DNA from: Vibrio sp. B1FLJ16
GTDB lineage: Bacteria > Pseudomonadota > Gammaproteobacteria > Enterobacterales > Vibrionaceae
DNA: 64,000 bases
Reading direction: 5' to 3'
Assembly: GCF_905175385.1 (NCBI RefSeq)
Contig: NZ_HG992749.1
Location: 248,001 to 312,000, forward strand
Part shown: in pieces, positions 50,222 through 57,962 of the stretch
Position numbering within the stretch: position 1 is the stretch's first letter
Layout of the letters: each line of letters starts with the position of its first letter
Position numbers and translations under genes: made by a program
The notes under the pieces: model-generated
Databases searched by the model: none
What the model saw: the letters and a program-made list of their open reading frames with translations, nothing else
What the model was told of the DNA's origin: nothing

Positions 50222-50839
50222 ATGACTGCCGATACTCAGGTAAAAGATGAAAATATTGTTTGGCATCAGCATTCGGTCGATAAACAGTTTCGCGCTGATT
50301 TAAAAAAACAAAAGCCAGCCGTATTGTGGTTCACAGGGTTATCTGGTGCGGGTAAGTCAACGGTAGCCGGTGCATTAGAAAATCGTCTTGCTGAACTGGG
50401 TTACCACACTTACCTACTTGATGGTGATAATGTCCGCCATGGTTTGTGCAGTGACTTAGGCTTCTCTGAGCAGGATCGTCGTGAAAATATCCGCCGTATC
50501 GGAGAGCTGGCTAAACTGATGGCAGATGCTGGCCTGATTGTGCTTTCTGCGTTTATCTCCCCTCATCGTGCTGAGCGTCAACTGGTTCGCGATTTATTAC
50601 CAGAAGGCGAATTTATTGAAGTGTTCGTGAATGCTTCTCTGGAAGTTTGCGAAGGTCGCGACCCTAAAGGTTTGTACCGCAAAGCTCGTGCGGGCGAAAT
50701 CCCTAATTTCACCGGTATTGACTCCGAATATCAGGCACCTGAAACCCCGGAAATTGATTTGCCTGCAGGCGAGAAAAGCGTCGATGAACTGGTAGAACTG
50801 TGTATCAAAGATCTGAAACAGCGTGGCGTGATCAGCTGA
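50222..50839 (+). CDS. cysC: Adenylylsulfate kinase
   Basis: A 205-residue P-loop kinase that phosphorylates APS to [13 protein letters not shown] is at residues 39-47, [20 protein letters not shown] binds APS, and [17 protein letters not shown] closes the site. It starts 24 bases after the permease stop, so the two are co-transcribed. A pair of palindromes follows its stop. Confidence 0.97.
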   Translation: MTADTQVKDENIVWHQHSVDKQFRADLKKQKPAVLWFTGLSGAGKSTVAGALENRLAELGYHTYLLDGDNVRHGLCSDLGFSEQDRRENIRRIGELAKLMADAGLIVLSAFISPHRAERQLVRDLLPEGEFIEVFVNASLEVCEGRDPKGLYRKARAGEIPNFTGIDSEYQAPETPEIDLPAGEKSVDELVELCIKDLKQRGVIS

Positions 50840-50845
50840 CATACT

Positions 50846-50927
50846 TTTTAGATCACAGGTGGTCTAAAGCTCATTGAGCAGGTTAAAGAGCTTTTGGATC
50901 ATAGGTGACCTAAAGCTATTTAACCTG
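50846..50927 (+). terminator. Tandem palindromes downstream of cysC
   Basis: Two 26-base related palindromes (50846-50871 and 50892-50917, period 46) share TTTT-GATCA-AGGTG--CTAAAGCT. The second is nested in a larger stem, CAGGTTAAAGAGCTTTTGG (50879) against CCTAAAGCTATTTAACCTG (ending 50927), 17 of 19 pairs. It ends 3 bases before the convergent gene's stop and lacks a T run. Confidence 0.7.
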
Positions 50928-50929
50928 AA

Positions 50930-51835
50930 CTAAACGGTATGACTGACGCTGGTATTTGCTTCCGAGTGTACATTAAACTTCTGATTTAAAATCAATAAAA
51001 TTTGATCGTAGTACTCTGAATTCGGTTTGTTACCCAGCAGCTTACACAGCTCATTACCAGTCGGGGTAAACCGGTAATAAAGCAGTCTCACTCCTTTAGT
51101 GTTGACGTGCAGTGCCAGGCTTTTACCTTGATAGGCAAGAGCCAGCGGCGTTTCTACGCTGATTTCTCCCGACTCCAGTTCGCTGCTGTGGAGTAAACCT
51201 AATTCAATCAGTACTAGTAAGCTGGAGTAAGGGAGCTGAAAAGAGCCCATATTTAAGTTACTTGTAGTATCTCTTTTTCCGAAGCTGAAAATTCCATTGT
51301 GCGCTTTGTATCCAATCAATAGTTTACGGCTTCCGTCGCTGCCAAAACTACAAGCGAGGGAGGCCGCTCTTTGTAAAGTTTGCGCTTCTTTCGGAGACAT
51401 ATCTTTAAGAACTTTGAGTGCTTTCATGGAAGTGGAGCCGGGGTTGGTGACCTCACGTTTCAGTACCTGCGCCCAAAGCTTTTGCATGGAGCGGTTGTGA
51501 ATATCCTGCGCCATTTCAAAAAAGCGGTAAAGCCAGTCCTGATCTGGTTCACCAGCAGCTTCATCTCTGCATGAACTGTGTGCCAGTTTTAACACTTGTT
51601 CGAGGTTTTTCTGGCGCTGTTCCTGACGTCGTTGTTCACGCAGCTGTGCTCGTTCTAATGTGGATTTAGCGGGTGGTTCAGTTTGCAGCAAAGCATCGAG
51701 TCCATAGATCTGAGCGATGCTCTGAATGCGGCTGGCACTATCTTTGATATAGCTGCTTTTATTGTCGTGATGACGGTTTTGCTTTGAGTTGGGCTGGTGC
51801 TCGATGACTACAGGTTGCTTTTCTGATTCTGCCAT
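50930..51835 (-). CDS. TIGR03899 family protein
   Basis: A 301-residue soluble protein of unknown function found in Vibrio and relatives. It has a polar, histidine-rich N-terminus (residues 1-30), a charged coiled-coil segment (about 58-85, ERAQLREQRRQEQRQ), and a conserved middle containing WLYRFFEMAQDIHNRSMQKL, a motif also seen in DUF2806 proteins. No membrane segment. Convergent with cysC. Confidence 0.8.
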   Translation of the reverse strand: MAESEKQPVVIEHQPNSKQNRHHDNKSSYIKDSASRIQSIAQIYGLDALLQTEPPAKSTLERAQLREQRRQEQRQKNLEQVLKLAHSSCRDEAAGEPDQDWLYRFFEMAQDIHNRSMQKLWAQVLKREVTNPGSTSMKALKVLKDMSPKEAQTLQRAASLACSFGSDGSRKLLIGYKAHNGIFSFGKRDTTSNLNMGSFQLPYSSLLVLIELGLLHSSELESGEISVETPLALAYQGKSLALHVNTKGVRLLYYRFTPTGNELCKLLGNKPNSEYYDQILLILNQKFNVHSEANTSVSHTV

Positions 51836-51979
51836 TTATGTTCCTACCGGGGGCTGCGGTTAGCGCTATACCAATACCAGTAATTTGATGTTCAGTTAAT
51901 GGCTGGAATTGATATAACCGTAATTTACACCGTATTAATTCTATCGACCAGAGACCTAGAGTCAGAATTTGATCAAATA

Positions 51980-52022
51980 ACGCTATCCAAAATGATAATG
52001 AATTGTTAAAATTGTTATCGTT
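51980..52022 (+). promoter_or_regulatory. Possible Fur-type operator over a promoter
   Basis: AATGATAATG (from 51991) and GTTATCGTT (ending 52022) resemble left and right Fur half-sites flanking ATTGTTAAAATT. They overlap a possible promoter (TTGATC near 51969, GATAAT near 51994). The match is imperfect. Confidence 0.35.
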
Positions 52023-52036
52023 ACTTTGGAGGGGCG

Positions 52037-52141
52037 ATGAAGTTCTCACAAGAAAGCAAATTTAAGAAGCACTTGTCGATAGCGTTTCTCTTCGCGCTAT
52101 ATGTCGGTGTATTAGCGTATCTGTCTCGCTACATAATGTAA
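52037..52141 (+). CDS. Small membrane protein, 34 residues
   Basis: ATG 52037 to TAA 52141 encodes MKFSQESKFKKHLSIAFLFA and 14 more residues: a basic N-terminus and one hydrophobic helix (about residues 14-30). A strong Shine-Dalgarno (TTGGAGGGG) ends 2 bases before the ATG region and AT-rich promoter-like DNA lies upstream. No family is recognised. Its stop overlaps a hairpin. It is the only candidate gene in the 423-base gap. Confidence 0.6.
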   Translation: MKFSQESKFKKHLSIAFLFALYVGVLAYLSRYIM

Positions 52142-52189
52142 TACCAATCTAAATTAGTAGTTACTCACTCACTTAATTCTGATTGGTAT
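52141..52189 (+). terminator. Hairpin at the small ORF stop
   Basis: ATACCAATC (52141-52149) pairs with GATTGGTAT (52181-52189), with AAATTA/TTAATT extending the stem. ATACCAAT/ATTGGTAT hairpins are common between Vibrio genes from memory. There is no T run. Confidence 0.5.
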
Positions 52190-52258
52190 ATCTTCAGGTA
52201 TGAAAAAGGCGCCTAAGTGACGCCTCAAATATACTTTCCCGTTGCTGACGATGAAAAA

Positions 52259-52756
52259 CTACATATCGTCGTAAGTTTCCAGCTTGGTACCTTCTATCAT
52301 GTAAGCCGTTTGCGCTAACTCATGACTGATGACCTCTGTCTTTAGCTTACCTACAACGTAGACCACATCCCAAAGCTCCTGTACGGGTGCGCCTTCGGGA
52401 AATTTCACATAGATAATTTGATTCGGTGGCGGCGGTGGCACGTGAATACAAGCACCAAAATACGGTACCAATAAAAACTCAGTCACGGTATTAGAGTCGC
52501 CTTCCAGAGGTATCACGAACCCCGGTATTTTTACCAGACTTCCATTCAGCTCGGTCCGTACCCCGCCGATTGTAGATTGTTGGGCTGCTCCACCACTATG
52601 TTCTGACGAGGCAGGCATGCCGACACTGTCGAACATTTTCCGTTCTGACTCAGGCACTAGGTCAATCCAGTCGAGCGCTAGCGGTTCTTCACTGGCCATC
52701 ACAGGAACAGTGAATGAAATCATCAGCAAGCAGCCAGCGAGTATTTTTTTCCACAT
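52259..52756 (-). CDS. DUF3299 periplasmic protein of the zinc operon
   Basis: A 165-residue secreted protein. The signal peptide ends near residue 21 (VPVMASEE). The core KIPGFVIPLEGDSNTVTEFL and FGACIHVPPPPPNQ with a conserved Cys-x-His is the DUF3299 signature. It is the last gene of the five-gene zinc operon, 4 bases after the permease, so it probably helps zinc delivery or binding; direct function is unknown. Confidence 0.85.
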   Translation of the reverse strand: MWKKILAGCLLMISFTVPVMASEEPLALDWIDLVPESERKMFDSVGMPASSEHSGGAAQQSTIGGVRTELNGSLVKIPGFVIPLEGDSNTVTEFLLVPYFGACIHVPPPPPNQIIYVKFPEGAPVQELWDVVYVVGKLKTEVISHELAQTAYMIEGTKLETYDDM

Positions 52757-52760
52757 TTTT

Positions 52761-54020
52761 CTATATCCTTATTGTCATTCCGTCACTGAGTGATTGTCGG
52801 TAAGCGCGAAATGCCGGAATGAAGCCAATCACAATACCTGCACATTGTATAAAGCCAAGCAGCATCCATTCATATGGCGACAATGTCGTTAATGTAAGGT
52901 GTATACCATAGCTTTGTTGGATGATAGGTTGCAATAGAGCAAGAATGGAATACAAGCCCGCTACGCCAACAAAAATACCGGCAAATGTAAGCAAACTGGC
53001 TTCACTGATGAGTAAAGAGAACACATGTTTCGGCCTTGCTCCCATCGCTCTTAGAATCGCCATCTCGCGGCGGCGCTCCTGCAGGCTGGTCAGCAGGCTG
53101 CTTAGCATTCCGAGTAATCCGGCGACAACGACAAACCCTGATACGGCCATCAAAGCTTGTTCAGCAACAGACATCATGCCCCATAACTCATGCAGCGCAA
53201 CACCTGGCATGATGGCACTCAATGGTTCTTTGGGATAAGTATTGATTTGTCTTTGCAGAGCAAATGTCTGAATACGAGATTTCAAACCGACCAACATCGC
53301 GGTGATCTGCTTTGGCTGGAACGCTCTGGTTTTAATCTCATCCGCGTTTGGTGTCGGACCTAAACGGGCACCACTTTCCCATCCGATATGGATAGCTTCT
53401 ATCGCTTCAAGCGAAACGTGGACGGTCTTATCTACCGGTGTGCCTGTAGGCGCAAGGATACCAACGACCTTAAATGGCAAGTTATCATGTCGGCTAAAAC
53501 CAACGTCGCTGATGCCGTGGGCAATGATGATTTCGCTGCCGATTTGGTATCCGAGCTGTTTGGCTACGTCAGAGCCAAGAACCGTTTCAAATAACCCATT
53601 GAATTCCTTGCCTTCAATTAAAGTTAGTGCTTGCTTACTCCCGTATTTATAATGCTCGAAGTAGCTGTGGTTTGTGCCCATTACACGAAAGCCTTTGTGC
53701 GAGTCTCCCAGTGAAATGGGAATTGCCCAGTCTACGGTGCGGTGGTTTGCGAATTCCTGATAGCTTTTCCAGTCAATATTGTTGGTAGCATTGCCGATTC
53801 TGAATACTGAATAGAGCAATAAATTGACCTGACCTGAGCGTCCGCCGATGATTAAGTCGGTACCAGATATTGTATTGGCAAAGCTGTCTTTGGCCTGGGT
53901 CCGAATACGTTCGACACCGAGCAGTAAAACCACAGAGATTGCCACTGTCAGAACGGTAAGCAGTGCGGTCGCTTTGCGGTTCATCAGGCTTTTCCAGGCG
54001 AGCTTTACTACGGCACTCAT
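52761..54020 (-). CDS. ABC transporter permease (FtsX/MacB-like) of the zinc operon
   Basis: A 419-residue inner-membrane protein with one N-terminal helix, a large periplasmic domain (about 45-270), and three C-terminal helices, the FtsX/MacB/LolE layout. QERRREMAILRAMGARPKHV is the typical coupling segment. It overlaps the ATPase gene by 4 bases. In V. cholerae the matching zrg cluster takes up zinc, so this is an unusual use of a MacB-type permease. Confidence 0.88.
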   Translation of the reverse strand: MSAVVKLAWKSLMNRKATALLTVLTVAISVVLLLGVERIRTQAKDSFANTISGTDLIIGGRSGQVNLLLYSVFRIGNATNNIDWKSYQEFANHRTVDWAIPISLGDSHKGFRVMGTNHSYFEHYKYGSKQALTLIEGKEFNGLFETVLGSDVAKQLGYQIGSEIIIAHGISDVGFSRHDNLPFKVVGILAPTGTPVDKTVHVSLEAIEAIHIGWESGARLGPTPNADEIKTRAFQPKQITAMLVGLKSRIQTFALQRQINTYPKEPLSAIMPGVALHELWGMMSVAEQALMAVSGFVVVAGLLGMLSSLLTSLQERRREMAILRAMGARPKHVFSLLISEASLLTFAGIFVGVAGLYSILALLQPIIQQSYGIHLTLTTLSPYEWMLLGFIQCAGIVIGFIPAFRAYRQSLSDGMTIRI

Positions 54021-54745
54021 GATGCGTCTCCTAGGTTTTGAACCTGATTTAACTCAGGCAGATTAAGCGTTCGGTCAAACAAAGCTTCGAGTGTCGGATC
54101 ATGGCTGACGAAAACCAGAGTGGCGTTGGCTTGGTTCGCTTGTTCCATCAGCAGTTCAATAAAGGCTGTGCGGTTATCATGATCTAAGGCGGATGTGGGC
54201 TCGTCGGCAATGACCAGTTCAGGCTGGCCGATCAGTGCCCGGGCTGCGGCAACCCGTTGTTGCTGGCCAATACTCAGCTCTGAAACAGGCTTATCGTGCA
54301 GTTCTCTTGGCAGGTGCAAGCGCTCGAGTAGCGTCGCTGCTTGCTCTTCCAGCAGGGAAGCAGATGCACCAGGCGCAACACGGTTTCTGCGAACGGCACT
54401 GAACTGGCACGGGATCAGGACATTTTCGATCACATTTAAATATGGCAACAAATTGAATTGCTGGAAGATATAGCCAATATGATCGGCACGAAATTTATCT
54501 CTCTGGCTTGCTCGTAACTTTGCGATATCTGTTTCCAGTACAGAGAGTGACCCCGAAGTCAGGGTATTAATGCCAGTGAGCAGACCGAGAAGTGTCGATT
54601 TACCACAACCACTAGGCCCTTTGATAAAAACATGCTCACCTTGTGCAATATGTAACTGTGGGATATTGATGGTTGCGTTTTCCGAGCCAGGCCAGACAAA
54701 CCGGGCGTTATTCAGCTCAACAACGTTTGACGCAGATTCAGTCAT
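54017..54745 (-). CDS. ABC transporter ATP-binding protein of the zinc operon
   Basis: A 242-residue LolD/MacB-type ATPase. Walker A GPSGCGKST at about residues 39-47, a Q-loop FQQFN, signature LSIGQQQRVAAARAL, and Walker B LVIADEPTSALD are intact, so it should be an active ATPase. It pairs with the overlapping permease gene. Confidence 0.93.
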   Translation of the reverse strand: MTESASNVVELNNARFVWPGSENATINIPQLHIAQGEHVFIKGPSGCGKSTLLGLLTGINTLTSGSLSVLETDIAKLRASQRDKFRADHIGYIFQQFNLLPYLNVIENVLIPCQFSAVRRNRVAPGASASLLEEQAATLLERLHLPRELHDKPVSELSIGQQQRVAAARALIGQPELVIADEPTSALDHDNRTAFIELLMEQANQANATLVFVSHDPTLEALFDRTLNLPELNQVQNLGDAS

Positions 54746-54795
54746 AATAATTACCGGAAAATGGCGTGTAAGTGGGCACTTACACGCCGAGTGGG

Positions 54796-55512
54796 TTACT
54801 TAATCACGATTTTTGTATTGCCTTTGTTCAACTTGGTTGCTGACTGAGTGGTGTCAGTGAATAAGTTAACACTGACTGACTCAGTCGCTGGGAACTGCTT
54901 AAACCAAGTGGTATCGATGCTGCTAAGTTTAGATACTGCGTCACAGTGGAAGCGGTATTGAGCACTGAACTCTCCATGACTATTATGTTCACTGTCATGG
55001 TTATGCTCTTCATGTTCGTGACCTTCATGGTCGTCATGATCATGAGCGTCATGATCGTGGTGGTCATCGTGAGCATGCTCATCATGATCTTCGTGGTCAT
55101 GTTTGTCGTGGTCATCATGACCGTCGTGTCCATCTTGCTCCAGCGTATGAGCGACGTGAACGTCTTCAATCACACATTTTGCCTGCTGGTTGATAGTGAA
55201 CAGCCTACCGCTATCTTTCAGAGCAGCAACGGCTTGCTTCAGCGCTTGCTCTTGTTCTGAGTTCTCTGGCGCGTGCTCAAAGCCTACTACGTCAGCTCCC
55301 GGAGCAGTGATTTCAACTAACAAATCCTTGCCGTCCTGAGCGATGTTAAACTCTACGTGGCCGTGAACATGAGCGTCGTGTTGACGGTATTCTTCTGCGT
55401 TAGCCGCTGATGTTAGAGATAGGCCGATAACAAGAGCGAGAGCGTGTTTAGATGGCATGATTATTTTCCTGATTTTGCGTAATTCTTTGGTCTGGTTGCT
55501 GAGTTTAATCAA
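54796..55512 (-). CDS. zrgA: Histidine-rich ZrgA-family zinc uptake protein (DUF2796)
   Basis: A 238-residue periplasmic protein. The signal peptide ends near residue 39 (SAANAEEYRQ). Folded N- and C-terminal parts (HDAHVHGHVEFNIAQDGKDL; FRFHCDAVSKL-like end) flank a very histidine- and aspartate-rich stretch at about residues 127-181 (HDxHDH repeats), ideal for binding many zinc ions. ZrgA in V. cholerae is part of a second zinc uptake system besides ZnuABC. 50 bases before the ATPase gene. Confidence 0.9.
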   Translation of the reverse strand: MIKLSNQTKELRKIRKIIMPSKHALALVIGLSLTSAANAEEYRQHDAHVHGHVEFNIAQDGKDLLVEITAPGADVVGFEHAPENSEQEQALKQAVAALKDSGRLFTINQQAKCVIEDVHVAHTLEQDGHDGHDDHDKHDHEDHDEHAHDDHHDHDAHDHDDHEGHEHEEHNHDSEHNSHGEFSAQYRFHCDAVSKLSSIDTTWFKQFPATESVSVNLFTDTTQSATKLNKGNTKIVIK

Positions 55513-55552
55513 TTGGTTATCAGCAACTCGTTTTTACTAGTATGAGGAGTTT

Positions 55553-55855
55553 TTAACTGTTAGCAAAAACAGGAGGGGCCCGGGCTGTGTAACGGATCTT
55601 TTTCGCACTGAACTGCTTTTCAATGACATCGGAAATGGTTACATGCTGATAAGGCGGAGTGGACAGTGCTGGCAGAGCCTTAACCAGACCGTGGTGAGCT
55701 CCGGCAAACATCTGGCAATGGTGGTTGTGGTGTTCAGGGTTTAGATCGAGCTGGTGGTCTATGGTGGCAAAGTTCCACGCGATCAGTAGTGCAACACTGA
55801 TTAAGACAACAGTGCGACGCCAATGAGTTGTGGTTGCTTGCCAGCGGTAGTGCAT
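55553..55855 (-). CDS. DUF2607 small protein, first gene of the zinc operon
   Basis: A 100-residue protein with one N-terminal hydrophobic helix (about 15-28) and histidine-rich NPEHHNHHCQMFAGAHHG, which could bind zinc. It matches DUF2607 from memory. It is the promoter-proximal gene of the operon, with the Zur palindrome 25-39 bases before its start. Confidence 0.78.
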   Translation of the reverse strand: MHYRWQATTTHWRRTVVLISVALLIAWNFATIDHQLDLNPEHHNHHCQMFAGAHHGLVKALPALSTPPYQHVTISDVIEKQFSAKKIRYTARAPPVFANS

Positions 55856-55879
55856 CTTAAAACCTGAAATGAGACTGAG

Positions 55880-55894
55880 TGTTATAATATAACA
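55880..55894. promoter_or_regulatory. Zur box upstream of the zinc operon
   Basis: TGTTATAATATAACA is a perfect 15-base palindrome and contains the core of the gammaproteobacterial Zur consensus (GTTATAnTATAAC). It is placed to block the promoter of the operon when zinc is plentiful. Confidence 0.85.
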
Positions 55895-55983
55895 CCAAGT
55901 ATCGTTAAAAGTTCATTCTTTTATTAATGCCGAATAATTTATCTCTGATGGAATAAGAGCTTACGACTAGAGGCGCTGAAAAT

Positions 55984-56009
55984 GCTCCTTGTCCAGTGGA
56001 ACAAGGAGC
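55984..56009 (-). terminator. Hairpin after ytfJ
   Basis: GCTCCTTGT and ACAAGGAGC form a 9-base stem with an 8-base loop, 16 bases after the ytfJ stop. On that strand ATTTTC follows, so it is a weak terminator. Confidence 0.6.
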
Positions 56010-56024
56010 GGACAATGACAGATC

Positions 56025-56576
56025 CTAGATATTTTGCTGGATTAGACTGATAACCTGATCGATTTCATCTGTAGTCAGCGAGCCTTCTTTGATGAACAAG
56101 ACCTTGCCTTGTTTATCTTGGACTATGATTGCAGAGCTCTCTTCCTGCAGCGCCCAGTTACTTGCCACTACACCATTTTTGTCCAGTACCATTGATGACC
56201 AGGGAAACTCCTGCTTGCTGTCTTGTGCTGACGATTTAACAAATGAACCGGTTCCCCAAATCGAGTCATCCTGGTTGATTATCGTCGTAGTCTGGTAACT
56301 GTCTTCAGGGAACTTAGCCGCAGTGATAGCTGACATAAGGGGAGCATTCATTTCTTTCGCACTGCTGCGTCCGGCAATCGCCTGAATCACACGTGTTTTT
56401 CCCAGCATGTGCTGTGTTGCCCATGGTTGGTAGGCAACACTTTTATCCTGCATAACAATTTCACCGTACGCAGCGACTTTTACGTCAGGAACGCTTTCTC
56501 CCACAGAGAGATTATGCGCGAGCGCTAGGCCTGGGGTCATTGAGAGTACAACAGAGAGGAGAGTCTTAGTTTTCAT
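56025..56576 (-). CDS. ytfJ: YtfJ-family periplasmic protein
   Basis: A 183-residue secreted protein with a thioredoxin-like fold. A signal peptide (MKTKTLLSVVLSMTPGLALA) is followed by the YtfJ core LSVGESVPDV, GKTRVIQAIAGRSSAKEMN and INQDDSIWGTGSFVKSSAQ. No CxxC is present, so it is not a typical oxidoreductase. Function is unknown. I chose ATG 56576 because it gives the signal peptide directly. It belongs to the conserved ytfJ-ytfK-msrA-tamAB-ytfP neighbourhood. Confidence 0.9.
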   Translation of the reverse strand: MKTKTLLSVVLSMTPGLALAHNLSVGESVPDVKVAAYGEIVMQDKSVAYQPWATQHMLGKTRVIQAIAGRSSAKEMNAPLMSAITAAKFPEDSYQTTTIINQDDSIWGTGSFVKSSAQDSKQEFPWSSMVLDKNGVVASNWALQEESSAIIVQDKQGKVLFIKEGSLTTDEIDQVISLIQQNI

Positions 56577-56775
56577 ATTATTATAGTCCGTACAAGTGTA
56601 GAGGCTTATGTTCAAGTACGTAGAGGCACTTGGTAAAGCAAGATTGGCGTAGTTTATACCCAAATAACCTCAAAATGTTTATTTTCAACTCATTCGGGCG
56701 TAGCCAGTATATTAGCACCACTAATAAATTTATATATTTTGTTAACATTTATTTAACGTATTGGGCCGTGTAATA

Positions 56776-56803
56776 TTGCGTTGTGATTAGGATTTGCTAG
56801 AAT
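56776..56803 (+). promoter_or_regulatory. Sigma-70 promoter of the ytfK-like gene
   Basis: TTGCGT (56776-56781) and TAGAAT (56798-56803) are 16 bases apart, with an extended -10 TG. It is 77 bases before the start codon. Confidence 0.6.
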
Positions 56804-56880
56804 GAAGTCGATCGCAAATTATGCAACAAGATTGTTAGGGATAGACAATCTGTATTTGCTCAAAGGAATTGAGGTTAAAG

Positions 56881-57084
56881 ATGTTACGTGAATTCGCAGT
56901 GTATCGGCCACTCCAGGTGGCTCGTTTTGTTAAGACACTATTTAAAGGTCAGTTCTTCATCGCAGGGATTGGCAGTTTCTATTTTGATAATGGCAAGGTT
57001 CTGCTTCCTGATGTCAAAGATCAAAAAAGGCTTACCGTATATAGAGAAGTGAATCAGGCGATTACCACGTTACAGGTTAAGTAA
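56881..57084 (+). CDS. ytfK: DUF1107 protein, YtfK homologue
   Basis: A 67-residue protein, close to the 68 residues of E. coli YtfK. MLREFAVYRPLQVARFVKTL is the DUF1107 opening. In E. coli YtfK promotes SpoT-dependent (p)ppGpp synthesis under phosphate and fatty-acid starvation; the same role here is inferred. ATG 56881 has GAGG 8 bases upstream; an in-frame TTG at 56869 is less likely. A terminator shared with msrA follows. Confidence 0.85.
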   Translation: MLREFAVYRPLQVARFVKTLFKGQFFIAGIGSFYFDNGKVLLPDVKDQKRLTVYREVNQAITTLQVK

Positions 57085-57113
57085 ACGAAATAGTGGATTA
57101 AGAGACAGACAGT

Positions 57114-57139
57114 AAGAGCGACCATGGTCGCTCTTTTTC
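57114..57139. terminator. Terminator between ytfK and msrA
   Basis: AAGAGCGACC and GGTCGCTCTT form a palindrome with a T run on the plus strand, between convergent genes. Confidence 0.82.
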
Positions 57140-57156
57140 GTTATATCACTTGTCTT

Positions 57157-57795
57157 TTAGCCTTGTAAGCTTGGTGGGAAGCAAACACCAGTACCGCCCA
57201 GACCACAGTAACCTTCAGGGGTTTTAGCCAGATATTGCTGGTGGTAGGTTTCTGCAAAGTAGTACGGCCCTGCTGATTGTATTTCAGTGGTGATGCTAGC
57301 ACGCTGCTCTTCTTGCAAGGCTTGCTGATACTGCTGCTTCGATTGTTCTGCGATCTCCTGTTGCTGCGCAGAATAGGTATAAATCACAGAACGATACTGA
57401 GTACCAAGGTCATTACCCTGACGCATACCCTGAGTCGGATCATGCTTTTCCCAGTATGCTGCCAACAGCTGCTCCAGAGAAATCTTGCGTTCATCGAATA
57501 CCACTCTCACGACTTCCGCATGACCAGTTGCTCCGGTACATACTTCTTCATAAGTCGGGTTTTTTGTATATCCGCCTGAGTAGCCAACCGAAGTTGAGTC
57601 GACCCCCTCAAGCTGCCAAAACAGGCGTTCCGCTCCCCAGAAACAGCCCATACCCAACAGAATTTGCTGCTGGTGAGGTTGCAGTGGTGCAGTCAGACTT
57701 GATTGATTAACGAAATGAACATCTTCAATCTGCATCGGCTGCTCTCTGCCCGGTAGGGCATCTTCTATACTGATTAATGTCTGTTTGTCGAGCAT
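57157..57795 (-). CDS. msrA: Peptide methionine-S-sulfoxide reductase MsrA
   Basis: A 212-residue repair enzyme that reduces methionine-S-sulfoxide. The catalytic Cys51 is in GCFWGAE, and resolving cysteines lie in the C-terminal YCGLGGTGVCF. It is of the long gammaproteobacterial type with about 45 N-terminal residues before the core. Divergent from tamA as in E. coli. Confidence 0.96.
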   Translation of the reverse strand: MLDKQTLISIEDALPGREQPMQIEDVHFVNQSSLTAPLQPHQQQILLGMGCFWGAERLFWQLEGVDSTSVGYSGGYTKNPTYEEVCTGATGHAEVVRVVFDERKISLEQLLAAYWEKHDPTQGMRQGNDLGTQYRSVIYTYSAQQQEIAEQSKQQYQQALQEEQRASITTEIQSAGPYYFAETYHQQYLAKTPEGYCGLGGTGVCFPPSLQG

Positions 57796-57962
57796 GCTAT
57801 CTGTCCTTCTAAATGTGTCTTAAGTTTGCGAACTTTTCCCAGTTCGTTTTTATCTGTTAGTGTAATGACAAAGACCGTGCTAAAGCCATTAATATTACAG
57901 ACTTAGCGCGGAATTGGCGCTATCATTATTCTTGTTTACTTCATCATACTCAGCTAAAACGC

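Noticed and set aside
54946..55260. Methionine- and valine-rich ORF opposite zrgA
   Set aside because: It is the antisense of the HDxHDH codons; composition follows from the zrgA repeat and there is no ribosome site.
56654..56700. Second MITE copy
   Set aside because: Only one end resembles the 12059 element; no matching opposite end was found within a few hundred bases.
56802..56891. 29-codon ORF just before ytfK (MKSIANYATRLLGID...)
   Set aside because: It overlaps the ytfK start in another frame and begins inside the -10 hexamer, so it would be at or upstream of the transcription start.
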